This document shows positions 52,760-60,887 of a DNA stretch of 64,000 bases, piece after piece. The stretch covers positions 4,216,001 to 4,280,000 of the forward strand of contig NC_013595.1 of the NCBI RefSeq assembly GCF_000024865.1, given 5' to 3'. A program made the position numbers and the translations under genes. Under the pieces are notes generated by a model. The model ran no database searches. It had not been told where the DNA came from and worked only from the letters and a program-made list of their open reading frames with translations. Within the stretch, counting starts at the first letter, position 1. Each line of letters begins with the position of its first letter. The stretch is from Streptosporangium roseum DSM 43021 (GTDB lineage: Bacteria; Actinomycetota; Actinomycetes; Streptosporangiales; Streptosporangiaceae).

Positions 52760-53731
52760 ATGTCGGAGCCGGTGGTCGTCGACGCGATGGGCGGAGACCA
52801 CGGGCCGGCCGAGACGGTCGGCGGGGCCGTCATGGCCCGGCGGGAGCACGGGGTCCCCGTCGTGCTCGTCGGCAGGGCCGGGGAGATCCGCGCGGAGCTG
52901 GCCCGCCACGGCGCGGTGGGCGAGGTCGACGTGGTGCACGCCGAGGAGGTCGTCCCGATGGGGGAGAGGGGCGCGGGAGCCGTCGCCTCCGGAGCCTCCA
53001 GCCTGAGGGTGGGCTGCGAGCTCCTGCGGCAGGGCGCGGGCTCGGCGTTCGTGTCGGCCGGCTCCACCGGCGCGGTCGTCTCGTGCGCCATCCGCGGCAT
53101 CGGCCGCGCGCCGGCCGTGCTCCGGCCGGCGCTGGCCATCGCCCTGCCCTCGGTCACCGGCGGCGCCACCGTGCTGATCGACGCCGGGGCGACCTCCGAC
53201 CCCACGCCCGAGATGATCGCCCAGTTCGCGCTGCTCGGCGTGTCCTACGCCCGGCTCGTGCTCGGCGTGGCCGACCCGTCGGTCGGCCTGCTGTCGATCG
53301 GCTCGGAACCGGGCAAGGGCAACCGGCTGACCCGCAGGGTCGAGGAGCTGCTGCCGGGACTGCCGCTGCGCTTCCACGGCAACGTGGAGGGCCACGACGT
53401 GCTGGCCGGCACCGTCGATGTGATCGTCACCGACGGGTTCACCGGCAACATCGTGCTGAAGAACGTCGAGGGATCCGTCCGGGCGGTGCTGACCCTGGTG
53501 GCCCGCTCGGGGGCCGCCGGGCCCGAGGCGCTGCGAGGGGTGGCCCGCCGCTACGACCCCGAGACCCACGGCGGGGCGGCGCTGCTCGGCCTGAGCGGCA
53601 CCGTCGTCGTCGCGCACGGCTCCTCCCGGGCGGCGACGATCACCCGGGCCTGCGTGGTCGCGCACGACCTCGCCGGCGGCGGGATCGTCCCCGGCGTCCC
53701 GGACCGTCTCGCCGCCGAGCCGGTCACCTGA
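52760..53731 (+). CDS. plsX: PlsX-type acyl-ACP:phosphate acyltransferase
   Basis: 323 residues. VVDAMGGDHGPAETVGGAV start, GATVLIDAGATSDPTPEM, SIGSEPGKGNRL and GFTGNIVLKNVEGSV mark PlsX, which makes acyl-phosphate. ATG has AGGAGG upstream. Housekeeping plsX usually sits with rpmF and fab genes; here it ends a carotenoid operon and a PlsY-like gene lies about 800 bases on. A dedicated acyl donor for a carotenoid ester is inferred. Confidence 0.85.
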   Translation: MSEPVVVDAMGGDHGPAETVGGAVMARREHGVPVVLVGRAGEIRAELARHGAVGEVDVVHAEEVVPMGERGAGAVASGASSLRVGCELLRQGAGSAFVSAGSTGAVVSCAIRGIGRAPAVLRPALAIALPSVTGGATVLIDAGATSDPTPEMIAQFALLGVSYARLVLGVADPSVGLLSIGSEPGKGNRLTRRVEELLPGLPLRFHGNVEGHDVLAGTVDVIVTDGFTGNIVLKNVEGSVRAVLTLVARSGAAGPEALRGVARRYDPETHGGAALLGLSGTVVVAHGSSRAATITRACVVAHDLAGGGIVPGVPDRLAAEPVT

Positions 53732-53852
53732 ACGGGCCGGCACGGTGACCGTCCACCTTTCCCGAGACCGGGCCCGAGGCAGAGGCCGGGCTCCGGGGCG
53801 GTGGCTCGCGGGTGGGGAGGCGGACCAGGCAGGGACCGCCTCCGGGAACCGG

Positions 53853-54581
53853 TCACCCTCCTCGTCCGCCGTACCGGGCGAGGGGGTCGGTCCCGTTCCA
53901 GGTCCCCTCGCTGCCGTACGGGACGAACCGGGCGAACAACTCCTCGGAGTACCAGCCCTCCGCCCGGGTCTGCCCGATCGCCTCCCGGTGCGCCTGCCCC
54001 CGGTAGGCGAAGTCCCGCACCGCGTGGGAGTCGCGCCACAGGGAGAACGTGGCCTGCCGGGCCAACGGCCATTCCCCCACACCGACCGAGGCCAGGCAGC
54101 CGGCCTGCTCGCCCAGGAGACGCTCCACCTGCGGGACCGACCGGTAGAACGGCACCAGCCGGGAGGGCCGGATCGAGGCCCGGGTCAGCACGGCGACCGG
54201 CCCGCCCGTGTTCCGCCGGGGGACCTCCTCGATCGGCCCGAACGGCTCCACCCCGCCCCACCGGCCGCGCGAGGCCAGCGGCGCCAGCCGTACCTGCCAG
54301 GACTCCCGGGCCTGATCCCGCCAGCGCGCCGCCACGGGCGAGGTCTCCAGGAAGTCCTCCAGCGCCCGCTCCTCGCTCCAGACCGCCAGCAGCGCCCAGC
54401 GGCGCAGGTCCGCGCCCAGGCTCATCGAGGTTCCGCGGCCGGAACCCAGCAGCCGCCAGAACCGCAGTCCCGGGGTGGCCGCCAGCACCGGCCGGTCGAA
54501 CGCCATGTATCGCATGGATCCCAGATCCACATACCTCGTGAGGTGGAACGAAGCGATGATTCTCCTGCTCGGCGCGGTCAT
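53853..54581 (-). CDS. CrtA-like spheroidene monooxygenase family protein
   Basis: 242 residues. IIASFHLTRYVDLGSM, TPGLRFWRLLGSGRG and FSLWRDSHAVRDFAYRGQAH match CrtA-type haem-dependent carotenoid monooxygenases that add keto groups to acyclic carotenoids. GAGAAGG lies nine bases before the ATG. Its 5' end overlaps the divergent PlsY-like gene by 26 bp, so their promoters must lie within each other's coding sequence. Confidence 0.75.
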   Translation of the reverse strand: MTAPSRRIIASFHLTRYVDLGSMRYMAFDRPVLAATPGLRFWRLLGSGRGTSMSLGADLRRWALLAVWSEERALEDFLETSPVAARWRDQARESWQVRLAPLASRGRWGGVEPFGPIEEVPRRNTGGPVAVLTRASIRPSRLVPFYRSVPQVERLLGEQAGCLASVGVGEWPLARQATFSLWRDSHAVRDFAYRGQAHREAIGQTRAEGWYSEELFARFVPYGSEGTWNGTDPLARYGGRGG

Positions 54582-55179
54582 CGGCGGCTACCTTCTCGGG
54601 TCCGTGCCGGTCGCGGTGGCGCTCTCCCGGGCGTACGGCTTCGACCCCCGCGAGGTCGGCGACCGCAATCCCGGCTTCTGGAACGTCAAGGAGCGGCTCG
54701 GCCGGCGGGCCGCCCTGCCCGTCTTCGCGGGCGACACCCTCAAGGGCACGCTCGCCGCGCTGCTCGCCCTCGCGTTCACCGGCCCGCACACCATGGGGCT
54801 CGCGGGGGTCACCGGCGCCGGCGCCGTGCCGGTGTACCTGGCGGTGGCCGCCGCGATGATCGGGCACGCCTGGCCGGTGTTCGCCGGCTTCCGGGGCGGC
54901 CGGTCGATCCTCGCCTTCGTGGGCGGCTCCGCCGTCATCTGCCCGCCCGGGTTCCTGCTCGGCGTCGCCGCCCTGATCGTGGGCGGCCTGGTGACGCGCT
55001 CCTTCGCCATCGGCGCGCGGGCGGGCGTCTTCGGCCTCCCGCTGTTCCAGCTCCTCTTCGCGCCGGTCGAGCACGTGGCCGGGACGGGGGCGCTGATGTG
55101 CCTCATCGGGCTGCGCTTCGGGCAGGCGGCGCGGGCCGCCCGGCCCGGCCCGGCCGATCGGGCCGGGCGCCGGGCGTGA
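54556..55179 (+). CDS. PlsY-like acyl-phosphate acyltransferase, divergent
   Basis: 207 residues with about five membrane helices. PlsY landmarks are altered: GSGNxGAxN reads GDRNPGFWN, DxxKG is kept (FAGDTLKGTLA), and GFRGGKGVAT reads GFRGGRSILA. PlsY normally moves acyl groups from acyl-phosphate to glycerol-3-phosphate; the changed acceptor-side motifs suggest a different acceptor. ATG at 54556 is chosen for start of the first helix and the GGTGGAACGAAG upstream. It converges with the glycosyltransferase (77-bp 3' overlap). A carotenoid glycoside acyltransferase role is a hypothesis. Confidence 0.7.
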   Translation: MILLLGAVIGGYLLGSVPVAVALSRAYGFDPREVGDRNPGFWNVKERLGRRAALPVFAGDTLKGTLAALLALAFTGPHTMGLAGVTGAGAVPVYLAVAAAMIGHAWPVFAGFRGGRSILAFVGGSAVICPPGFLLGVAALIVGGLVTRSFAIGARAGVFGLPLFQLLFAPVEHVAGTGALMCLIGLRFGQAARAARPGPADRAGRRA

Positions 55180-56344
55180 CCCCCGGAGCCGTGATCCCGG
55201 AATAGGTACGGCCCCGCCAGCTGCGCACCGGGCACAGCGTCGCCTGCGTCAGCCGTACCGCGGTCAGCGGATCCAGCAGGGGCGACAGCAGCACGCCGGG
55301 GCCGGGCCGGGCGTAGCTGCCGCGCAGCGCGCCGGTCAGCAGCAGGCGTACGGCCAGCAGCCCCAGGTCGAGCCGGGTGGGCCGCCCCGCCGCCAGCCGC
55401 AGCACGGGCAGGGCGGCGGTGAGCCAGATCGCGGCCAGGTCGGCGGCCTGCCGGCCGGGTCCGGTGACGTCGCGCAGCGGCAGCGACCTCCCCCACTCCC
55501 GCCACACCTCGGCCACCGACTCGTGCATGTCGACCTCCAGCAGGCCGCCCGCGTCCAGGAAGCCCACCGCCCAGCCGTCGGCGGCCAGGGTCCGGGCCAG
55601 CGCCACGTCGTCGGTCATGTGCCCGCGGACCCGCGCGAACCCGCCGGCGGCCAGCATCGCCGTACGGCGGAAGGCCATGCACTGGCCGTTGGCCACGACA
55701 CGGTGCGGAGCGGGGACGGAGGACGGCCCGATCGGGCCGGACCGGTAGACCAGCGTCGCCAGGAACGAGGCGTGCAGCGCCTGCTCGGCGATCCCGTCGC
55801 AGACGAACCGGGGGCCGGCGCTGACCAGGTCGTAGCCGTCCAGGGCCGCGGCCAGCGCGCCGAACAGGCCCGGCGCGGGCCGGGTGTCCGCGTCGAGGGT
55901 CACCACGATGTCGCCGCCGGCCGCCTCGACCCCCTGCAGCAGCGCCCACTGCTTGCCCACCCAGCCCTCCGGAAGAGGCGCGCCCACGACGACCTTCGCG
56001 CCGAGATCGGCGGCCAGCCGCGCCGTGCCGTCGCTCGACTCGTCGTCGACGACGAGGACCTCCGCGACGGCCGGATCGGTGAGCACCGCCGACAGGCAGG
56101 GGCCGATACGGCCCTCCTCGTCGCGGGCCGGGATCACCACCGAGATCCGCCCGGCCGTCGCCCCGGTGGGGGCCAGCGGTGGCAGCCGGTCGCGTCCGCG
56201 GGCCAGCCGTACCCCGACGGCGAGGGCGGCGGCGGCCTGGAACACGGTGAGCGGGCTCATCGGGGCGATCTCTCTTACACGGTGGAGGGCGGCCAGGAGT
56301 CCCGGGCGGTGAGCGGTGGTGCGGAGCGTGGTGAGCGGTCTCAT
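55103..56344 (-). CDS. Family-2 glycosyltransferase, carotenoid cluster
   Basis: Up to 413 residues. GT2 fold: ISVVIPARDEEGRIGPCLSA, VLVVDDESSDGTARLA, VVTLDADTRPAPG (DxD-type) and MAFRRTAMLAAGGF, followed by C-terminal membrane helices. It resembles CrtQ-type enzymes that glycosylate hydroxylated or carboxylated carotenoids. ATG at 56344 overlaps the upstream oxidoreductase stop; an ATG at 56260 with AGAGAG upstream matches the conserved start better. Confidence 0.82.
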   Translation of the reverse strand: MRPLTTLRTTAHRPGLLAALHRVREIAPMSPLTVFQAAAALAVGVRLARGRDRLPPLAPTGATAGRISVVIPARDEEGRIGPCLSAVLTDPAVAEVLVVDDESSDGTARLAADLGAKVVVGAPLPEGWVGKQWALLQGVEAAGGDIVVTLDADTRPAPGLFGALAAALDGYDLVSAGPRFVCDGIAEQALHASFLATLVYRSGPIGPSSVPAPHRVVANGQCMAFRRTAMLAAGGFARVRGHMTDDVALARTLAADGWAVGFLDAGGLLEVDMHESVAEVWREWGRSLPLRDVTGPGRQAADLAAIWLTAALPVLRLAAGRPTRLDLGLLAVRLLLTGALRGSYARPGPGVLLSPLLDPLTAVRLTQATLCPVRSWRGRTYSGITAPGVTPGARPDRPGRAGRPAPPARSAAR

Positions 56345-57783
56345 CGCCGCAGGTCCTCCTGGACGAGCGAGGCGACGATGCGGCCGCCCATCGCGACCAG
56401 CGGCAGCCCGCCGCCGGGGTGGACCGAGCCTCCCACCAGGTACAGGCCGCGCCGGGGACCCCTGTTTCCGGGGCGCCGGAAGGGGGCGAGCGGGCCGGCG
56501 TAGGCGCCACCGTAGATCGCCCCGCCCCACGCGCCGTACCGCTCGCGCAGGTCGGCGGGGGTCAGCAGATCGACGAAGCGGAGCCGCCCCGACAGGTCGT
56601 GACCCCGCGCGGCCAGGCGGTCCAGCACCAGGTCCCGGTAGGCCTCGGGGGACATCGGCCACCGACCCGGGTCGCGGGCCGGGACGTTGACCAGCATGAC
56701 CCAGTTCTCGGCGCCCTCCGGAGCCTGTGACGGGTCGTCCACCGCCGAGCAGCCGATGTAGACGGTCGGATCCTCCGGCGGCCGGCGGCGGTCGAAGATG
56801 TCGGCGAACTCCCGTCCGTAGTCGGCGGAGAAGACGACGGAGTGGTGCGCCAGTCCCTCGGTCCGCCCCTCCACCCCGGCCAGCAGCAGGAACGCCGAGG
56901 AGGAGGTGCCGAGCGCGGCGATGCGCCGCAGCCGCCGCCGATCCGGCAGCAGCCGCCCGTACAGCGCCGCCGCGTCGGTGTTGGCGATCACGACGTCGGC
57001 GCGTTCGCGCTGCCCGGAGGCCAGCCGTACGCCCCGGACCCGGCGGCCGTCGGCGAGCACGTCCGTCACCTCGGCGCCGAGGGCGACCTCCACCCCCGTC
57101 TTGTCCAGCAGCAGGGCCAGGGCGTCGGCGACGCGGGGCAGCCCGCCGGGCACGTACCAGCCGCCCTGCCCGTGCTCGATCGCGGGGATGCAGGCCAGAG
57201 CCGCCGGGGCCCGGTAGGGGCTGGAGCCCGCGTAGGTCGCGTAACGGCCGGCGTACTGGAGCAGGCGCGGATCGGTGAAGAAGCGGCGGGCCAGGCCGTC
57301 GAGGGTCCGGCCGGGCGCGACCGCCATCAGGTCGGACAGGCGTGCCCGCGCCGGCGGCCGGGTGAGCGGCCCGGCGAAGAACGTGTGACGCGACGCCTCG
57401 AAGCAGGTCCGCGCCCACTCGTGAAAGGCCAGCCAGTTGCGGCCCTCTCCCGGCGAGAGCCGGTCCACCTCGGCGGCCGTCCTCGCCGGGTCGCGGTACG
57501 CCGTCAGCGCCGAGCCGTCGGCGAAGCGGTAGCGGCACAGCTCCCGCGGCTCGACGAGGTCGAGCTCCAGGCCGAGGTCGGCGAAGACGCCGGGCAGGGT
57601 CAGCAGCGACGGCCCGACGGAGAAGGTGAAGCCGTCGCGCGCGTGCTCGGCGAGCTTGCCCCCCAGCCGGGACCGCTGCTCGTACAGCCGCACCCGATGC
57701 CCCTGCCCGGCCAGCAGCAGGGCGGAGACCATGCCGCCCACGCCGCCGCCGATCACGATCACCTCCGCCACGTGCGCCTCCAC
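56341..57783 (-). CDS. Second CrtI-family carotenoid oxidoreductase (CrtD-like)
   Basis: 480 residues. FAD motif VIVIGGGVGGMVSALLLAGQ, YATYAGSSPYRAPA, and C-terminal GLYLVGGSVHPGGGLPLVAM. Distinct from the crtI at 50350. In the company of a CruF-type hydratase it most likely performs 3,4-desaturation (CrtD-type) of a hydroxylated acyclic carotenoid, but a ketolase or desaturase of another bond is possible. Overlaps cruF by 25 bp and the glycosyltransferase by ATGA. Confidence 0.82.
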   Translation of the reverse strand: MEAHVAEVIVIGGGVGGMVSALLLAGQGHRVRLYEQRSRLGGKLAEHARDGFTFSVGPSLLTLPGVFADLGLELDLVEPRELCRYRFADGSALTAYRDPARTAAEVDRLSPGEGRNWLAFHEWARTCFEASRHTFFAGPLTRPPARARLSDLMAVAPGRTLDGLARRFFTDPRLLQYAGRYATYAGSSPYRAPAALACIPAIEHGQGGWYVPGGLPRVADALALLLDKTGVEVALGAEVTDVLADGRRVRGVRLASGQRERADVVIANTDAAALYGRLLPDRRRLRRIAALGTSSSAFLLLAGVEGRTEGLAHHSVVFSADYGREFADIFDRRRPPEDPTVYIGCSAVDDPSQAPEGAENWVMLVNVPARDPGRWPMSPEAYRDLVLDRLAARGHDLSGRLRFVDLLTPADLRERYGAWGGAIYGGAYAGPLAPFRRPGNRGPRRGLYLVGGSVHPGGGLPLVAMGGRIVASLVQEDLRR

Positions 57784-58562
57784 GCGAGCACGGCGAACAG
57801 GCCCATGCAGACTCCCCCCATCGCGGCGACCATCGGATCCGGCGGATCGAAGACCACCGCGAAACCCAGGGTCTCCATGAACGCCATCACCGTGTAGATC
57901 GCGACCAGCCCGGGGCTCCTGGCGCCCGGGTCGGTCAAGATGACCTCGATCAAGACCATGACCAGCAGGGATACCGCCAGCCAGCCGGCGAAGTTGCTGA
58001 TCGGCACCCCCCGGTAAAGGCCGGGGTCATGCCAGGTCCACAAGCCCAGCCGGATCATCTGCGGATCGAGGAACAGGTCCCACGCGGTCAGCGCCAGGGC
58101 TCCCAGGACGATCCGCGCCGCGCGGCTCCCGGGGACCGCGGCCGCGGCCGTCGCGTGGGCCGCCAGTCCCATGCCGCCCCACGCCAGTGCCACGATCACC
58201 GGCACCCCGCCGAGCTGCGGCCGGAGCAGCCCGGTGTAGCCGTAGTCCCCGAAGGGCAGCCCCGTCCTGGTGCCGACCCACTCCGCGGCGTACCCGGCCA
58301 CCACCGAGGCGGTGAGAGCCGTGACGGCTCCGGGAAAGGTGTGGACCGCGGCGGCGAAGGCCAGGGCGCTCGCCACCAGGAGCAGAACGACCACGCTGGT
58401 GAGAGGGATCGGCCGGGGCTGCAGCCCCGAGGCGACCTGCGCGGCGATCACGCCGAGGAGCAGCACCACGCCCAGCACGCCGAGGGCTCCCCGGCCGCCC
58501 GCGGACGACCTCTGCCTCACGGCGTCCCTCACCGGGCCGGGAGCCGGGCGTCCGCTGTTCAC
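57759..58562 (-). CDS. cruF: CruF-type carotenoid 1',2'-hydratase
   Basis: 267 residues, about seven membrane helices. GTRTGLPFGDYGYT, LTAWDLFLDPQMIRLGLWTW and YRGVPISNFAGWL are signatures of CruF/bisanhydrobacterioruberin hydratase proteins. Adds water to the psi-end of lycopene-type carotenoids, making the tertiary OH that the glycosyltransferase can decorate. GTG start with a weak RBS. Confidence 0.85.
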   Translation of the reverse strand: MNSGRPAPGPVRDAVRQRSSAGGRGALGVLGVVLLLGVIAAQVASGLQPRPIPLTSVVVLLLVASALAFAAAVHTFPGAVTALTASVVAGYAAEWVGTRTGLPFGDYGYTGLLRPQLGGVPVIVALAWGGMGLAAHATAAAAVPGSRAARIVLGALALTAWDLFLDPQMIRLGLWTWHDPGLYRGVPISNFAGWLAVSLLVMVLIEVILTDPGARSPGLVAIYTVMAFMETLGFAVVFDPPDPMVAAMGGVCMGLFAVLAWRRTWRR

Positions 58563-58743
58563 CTCATGGCTGTGCCCTGCGGATGGTCATCGGAGCGGTG
58601 GGCGCCGGTCAGATTCACTTTGATCTTTTGATCCCCCGCCACCGCCGCTGTTTCCGCCGCTGCCGGTCCCGTGGCGGGTCCGGGCGGGTCCAGGTGGGGG
58701 CCGGGCGGGTTCGGTGCGGGAAGGCGCGTATCGGCGCGGAAGA

Positions 58744-59271
58744 TCAGCCCCCCGCCCCTGTGGCCTCCAGGTGGTCGAGTACGGCCCGCGCCACCTCGTG
58801 TTTGGACATCTCGGGTCTCTGGAAGCGCAGGTCGGCCACCTCGGTGAAGGAGGCCGCCCTGCGCTCGTGCAGTTCGGACGCCAGCTCCAGCGGCTCCTTG
58901 CCGAACCGCGGCCGGTGGGACCTGGCCATGATCTTCTCGGCGAGGAACTCCGGCGTGGCGTCCAGCCACACGACCAGGGCCGGTTTCAGCTCGGTCCGGC
59001 ACCGCGGGTCGTCGAGCACGCTGGCCGCGGCGGCGATGACCGGAGCGGGCCGTTCGGCGAGGGAGTCCAGCAGGTGGGCGGCCTCCCTGGCATGGAGCAC
59101 CTCGGCCCCCTCACCGGCGGCGATCTCGGCGGCCGTGGCGCCGTAGCGTTCTTCCAGATACTCGTCGCTGTCGCGCATGGGCCTGCCGAGGGCTTTGCTG
59201 AGCAGCCGTGACACGCTGGTCTTCCCCGCGCCCATCAATCCGATCACGACGATCGGGACGTCGGCCGTCAT
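58744..59271 (-). CDS. Shikimate kinase-family protein
   Basis: 175 residues. Walker A GLMGAGKTSVSRLL, RDSDEYLEERYG (shikimate-binding Asp region) and RCRTELKPALVVWLDA. Probably phosphorylates shikimate or a related small alcohol; no other aromatic-pathway genes are nearby, so it may be a paralogue. ATG chosen for AGGAGG eight bases upstream. Confidence 0.75.
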   Translation of the reverse strand: MTADVPIVVIGLMGAGKTSVSRLLSKALGRPMRDSDEYLEERYGATAAEIAAGEGAEVLHAREAAHLLDSLAERPAPVIAAAASVLDDPRCRTELKPALVVWLDATPEFLAEKIMARSHRPRFGKEPLELASELHERRAASFTEVADLRFQRPEMSKHEVARAVLDHLEATGAGG

Positions 59272-59349
59272 GCACGCCACCTCCTGCTGTTCATGGAACG
59301 AAGTGCCCATTTCCTGCCCAGCAGGACCGGCTCTAGCCGTCCGGCCCGT

Positions 59350-59889
59350 TCAGGCCAGCAGGGTGGCGGCGATGGCACGGGCCTGCTCGGCGGGGACGAC
59401 CGAACGCTCGCGTAGCGCGGTGACGATCGCACCGTCCATGAGCATGACGAGCTGCCGGGCGAGCGTGGCCGAGTCGCGGTGGCCGGCCGTGACCAGCAGG
59501 GACTCTACATAGTCGGTCACCCGGCTCTTGTGGTCGGTCGCGACGCGGTGTGCCGGGCTGCCGGGGTCGGCGCTCTCGATCATCGTGTTGATGAACGCGC
59601 ACCCCCGGAAATCGGCGCGGGCGAACCGTTCCGCGAGCGCGTCGAAGACCGCCAGCGGCCCGCCGCCGTGGGCGGCGACCCGCTCGGCCAGCCATTCGCG
59701 CCACCGCAGGTCACGACGTTCGAGCATGGCCACGACCAGGTCGTCCTTGCTCGGGAAGTGCCGGTAGAAGGAGGCGCGGCCGACTTTGGAGACGGCCAGT
59801 ATCTGCTCTACGCCGACGACTCGGATGCCCTCGGCGTAGAAGAGCTCCTCGGCGGTGTCCAGCAGGCGTTCTCGGGCTCGGGTCGGCAC
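59350..59889 (-). CDS. TetR-family repressor
   Basis: 179 residues. N-terminal helix-turn-helix (RERLLDTAEELFYAEGIRVV, KVGRASFYRHFPSKDDL) and a ligand domain with TetR_C features. Divergent from the AhpD-like gene; the near-perfect 52-bp palindrome between them is its probable operator. Likely responds to an electrophile or oxidant, given the target. Confidence 0.88.
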   Translation of the reverse strand: MPTRARERLLDTAEELFYAEGIRVVGVEQILAVSKVGRASFYRHFPSKDDLVVAMLERRDLRWREWLAERVAAHGGGPLAVFDALAERFARADFRGCAFINTMIESADPGSPAHRVATDHKSRVTDYVESLLVTAGHRDSATLARQLVMLMDGAIVTALRERSVVPAEQARAIAATLLA

Positions 59890-59908
59890 AGGAGAATTCT
59901 AGCCGCTG

Positions 59909-59937
59909 TTGACGGAAATGGTACTGATCGGTACCGT
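59909..59937 (+). promoter_or_regulatory. Candidate promoter of the AhpD-like operon
   Basis: TTGACG (59909-59914) and TACCGT (59932-59937) with 17-bp spacing; the -10 lies inside the left arm of the TetR palindrome, so repressor binding would block polymerase. Confidence 0.5.
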
Positions 59938-59967
59938 TTTCTCAAACGGAACCGATCGGTACCATTT
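59916..59967. promoter_or_regulatory. TetR operator: 24-bp inverted repeats with 4-bp spacer
   Basis: Arms 59916-59939 and 59944-59967 match at 22 of 24 positions when inverted, spacer TCTC. Each arm contains its own near-palindrome around GATCGGTACC, so two repressor dimers could bind. It covers the whole divergent promoter and ends 11 bases before the AhpD-like start. Confidence 0.8.
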
Positions 59968-59978
59968 GAGGAGAACCC

Positions 59979-60497
59979 ATGCCCCGGCTGCCGCAGTTGA
60001 CCGAAGACCCCGATGGCCTGCTGGAGGAGACACGACGCCAGCTCGGCCGGGTGCCCAACCTGTACGCCGCGCTGGCGAACGGCCCCGCCGCGCTACGCGG
60101 TTACCTGGCGATGCGCGACGCGCTCACCGGCGGCGTGCTACCCGCCAGGCTGCGGGAGAAGATCGCCCTGCTGGTCGCGCAGGAGAACCACTGCACCTAC
60201 TGCGTCAGCGCGCACACGATGCGCGGGACCCGCATGGGCATGAGCGAGGAGGAGCTGAAGCTGACCCGTGACGGCCATGACGCCGACCTGCATGCCGACG
60301 CGGTGCTGCAGATCACCCAGGAGGTCGTACGCGCGGGCGGCAGGGTGAGCGACGAGAGCCTGGCCCGTGCCCGGCAGGCCGGTGTGACCGACGCCGAACT
60401 CGCCGAGATCGTCGCCCACGTCGCCCTCAACACCCTGTCGAACTCCTTCAACCACCTGGCCCAGCCCGACCTCGACTTCCCCGAGGTGACCGTGTGA
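59979..60497 (+). CDS. AhpD-like carboxymuconolactone decarboxylase-family protein
   Basis: 172 residues. Redox motif ENHCTYCVSAHTMRG (CxxC with the AhpD-type His) and helical AhpD fold; C-terminal HVALNTLSNSFNHLA. Predicted alkylhydroperoxidase-type reductase. Controlled by the divergent TetR gene; GTGA-type overlap with the next small gene. Confidence 0.82.
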   Translation: MPRLPQLTEDPDGLLEETRRQLGRVPNLYAALANGPAALRGYLAMRDALTGGVLPARLREKIALLVAQENHCTYCVSAHTMRGTRMGMSEEELKLTRDGHDADLHADAVLQITQEVVRAGGRVSDESLARARQAGVTDAELAEIVAHVALNTLSNSFNHLAQPDLDFPEVTV

Positions 60498-60697
60498 ACC
60501 TCACCTGGCGCACCGCCTCCGTCGAACTCGTCGACGGCTACTGGATGACCGGCCCCGACGGCAGCCCCACCGGCCGTGTCGAAGAGGCCCGGGTCGCGTT
60601 CGAGGGCGGCTTCACCCACATCGAGGTACCGGGCACCGGCCTGATCGACGTGGTCTCCGCCCCGGCGATCCGATTGATCACCTATCGGACCGGCTGA
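60494..60697 (+). CDS. Small protein of unknown function coupled to AhpD-like gene
   Basis: 67 residues, beta-rich and soluble (NLTWRTASVELVDGYWMTGP). GTG at 60494 overlaps the upstream stop by four bases, supporting translation. No family recognised; possible partner of the AhpD-like protein. Confidence 0.55.
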   Translation: MNLTWRTASVELVDGYWMTGPDGSPTGRVEEARVAFEGGFTHIEVPGTGLIDVVSAPAIRLITYRTG

Positions 60698-60831
60698 ACC
60701 GCCCGGTCCCCAACCGCACGCCGCCCGTCGGCGCCGGCCACTCCGTCGGAGGCGGTCAGCGGCACCCGGTAGGTCCCGGCCTCGCTGAACGACGCGGCCG
60801 CCGGACCCGATGACCGCCGGGTCGCGCTCCT
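60682..60831 (-). pseudogene. Fossil fragment resembling a PKD/Ig-like domain end
   Basis: One minus-strand frame reads PAAASFSEAGTYRVPLTASD then GVAGADG before TAG at 60682-60684, the typical last strands of a PKD-like domain. A TGA at 60832-60834 closes the frame upstream and no start or RBS is present. Probably the tail of a lost secreted protein just downstream of the GH127 gene. Confidence 0.3.
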
Positions 60832-60887
60832 TCATGAACAGCGCCCGGCTGCGGCTCGTCAGCCACGGTCCGGCCGGGCGGTCCGGG

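Noticed and set aside
60197..60835. 212-codon minus-strand ORF
   Set aside because: Antisense to the AhpD-like and small downstream genes; only the separate PKD-like fragment in another frame has any resemblance to a domain.
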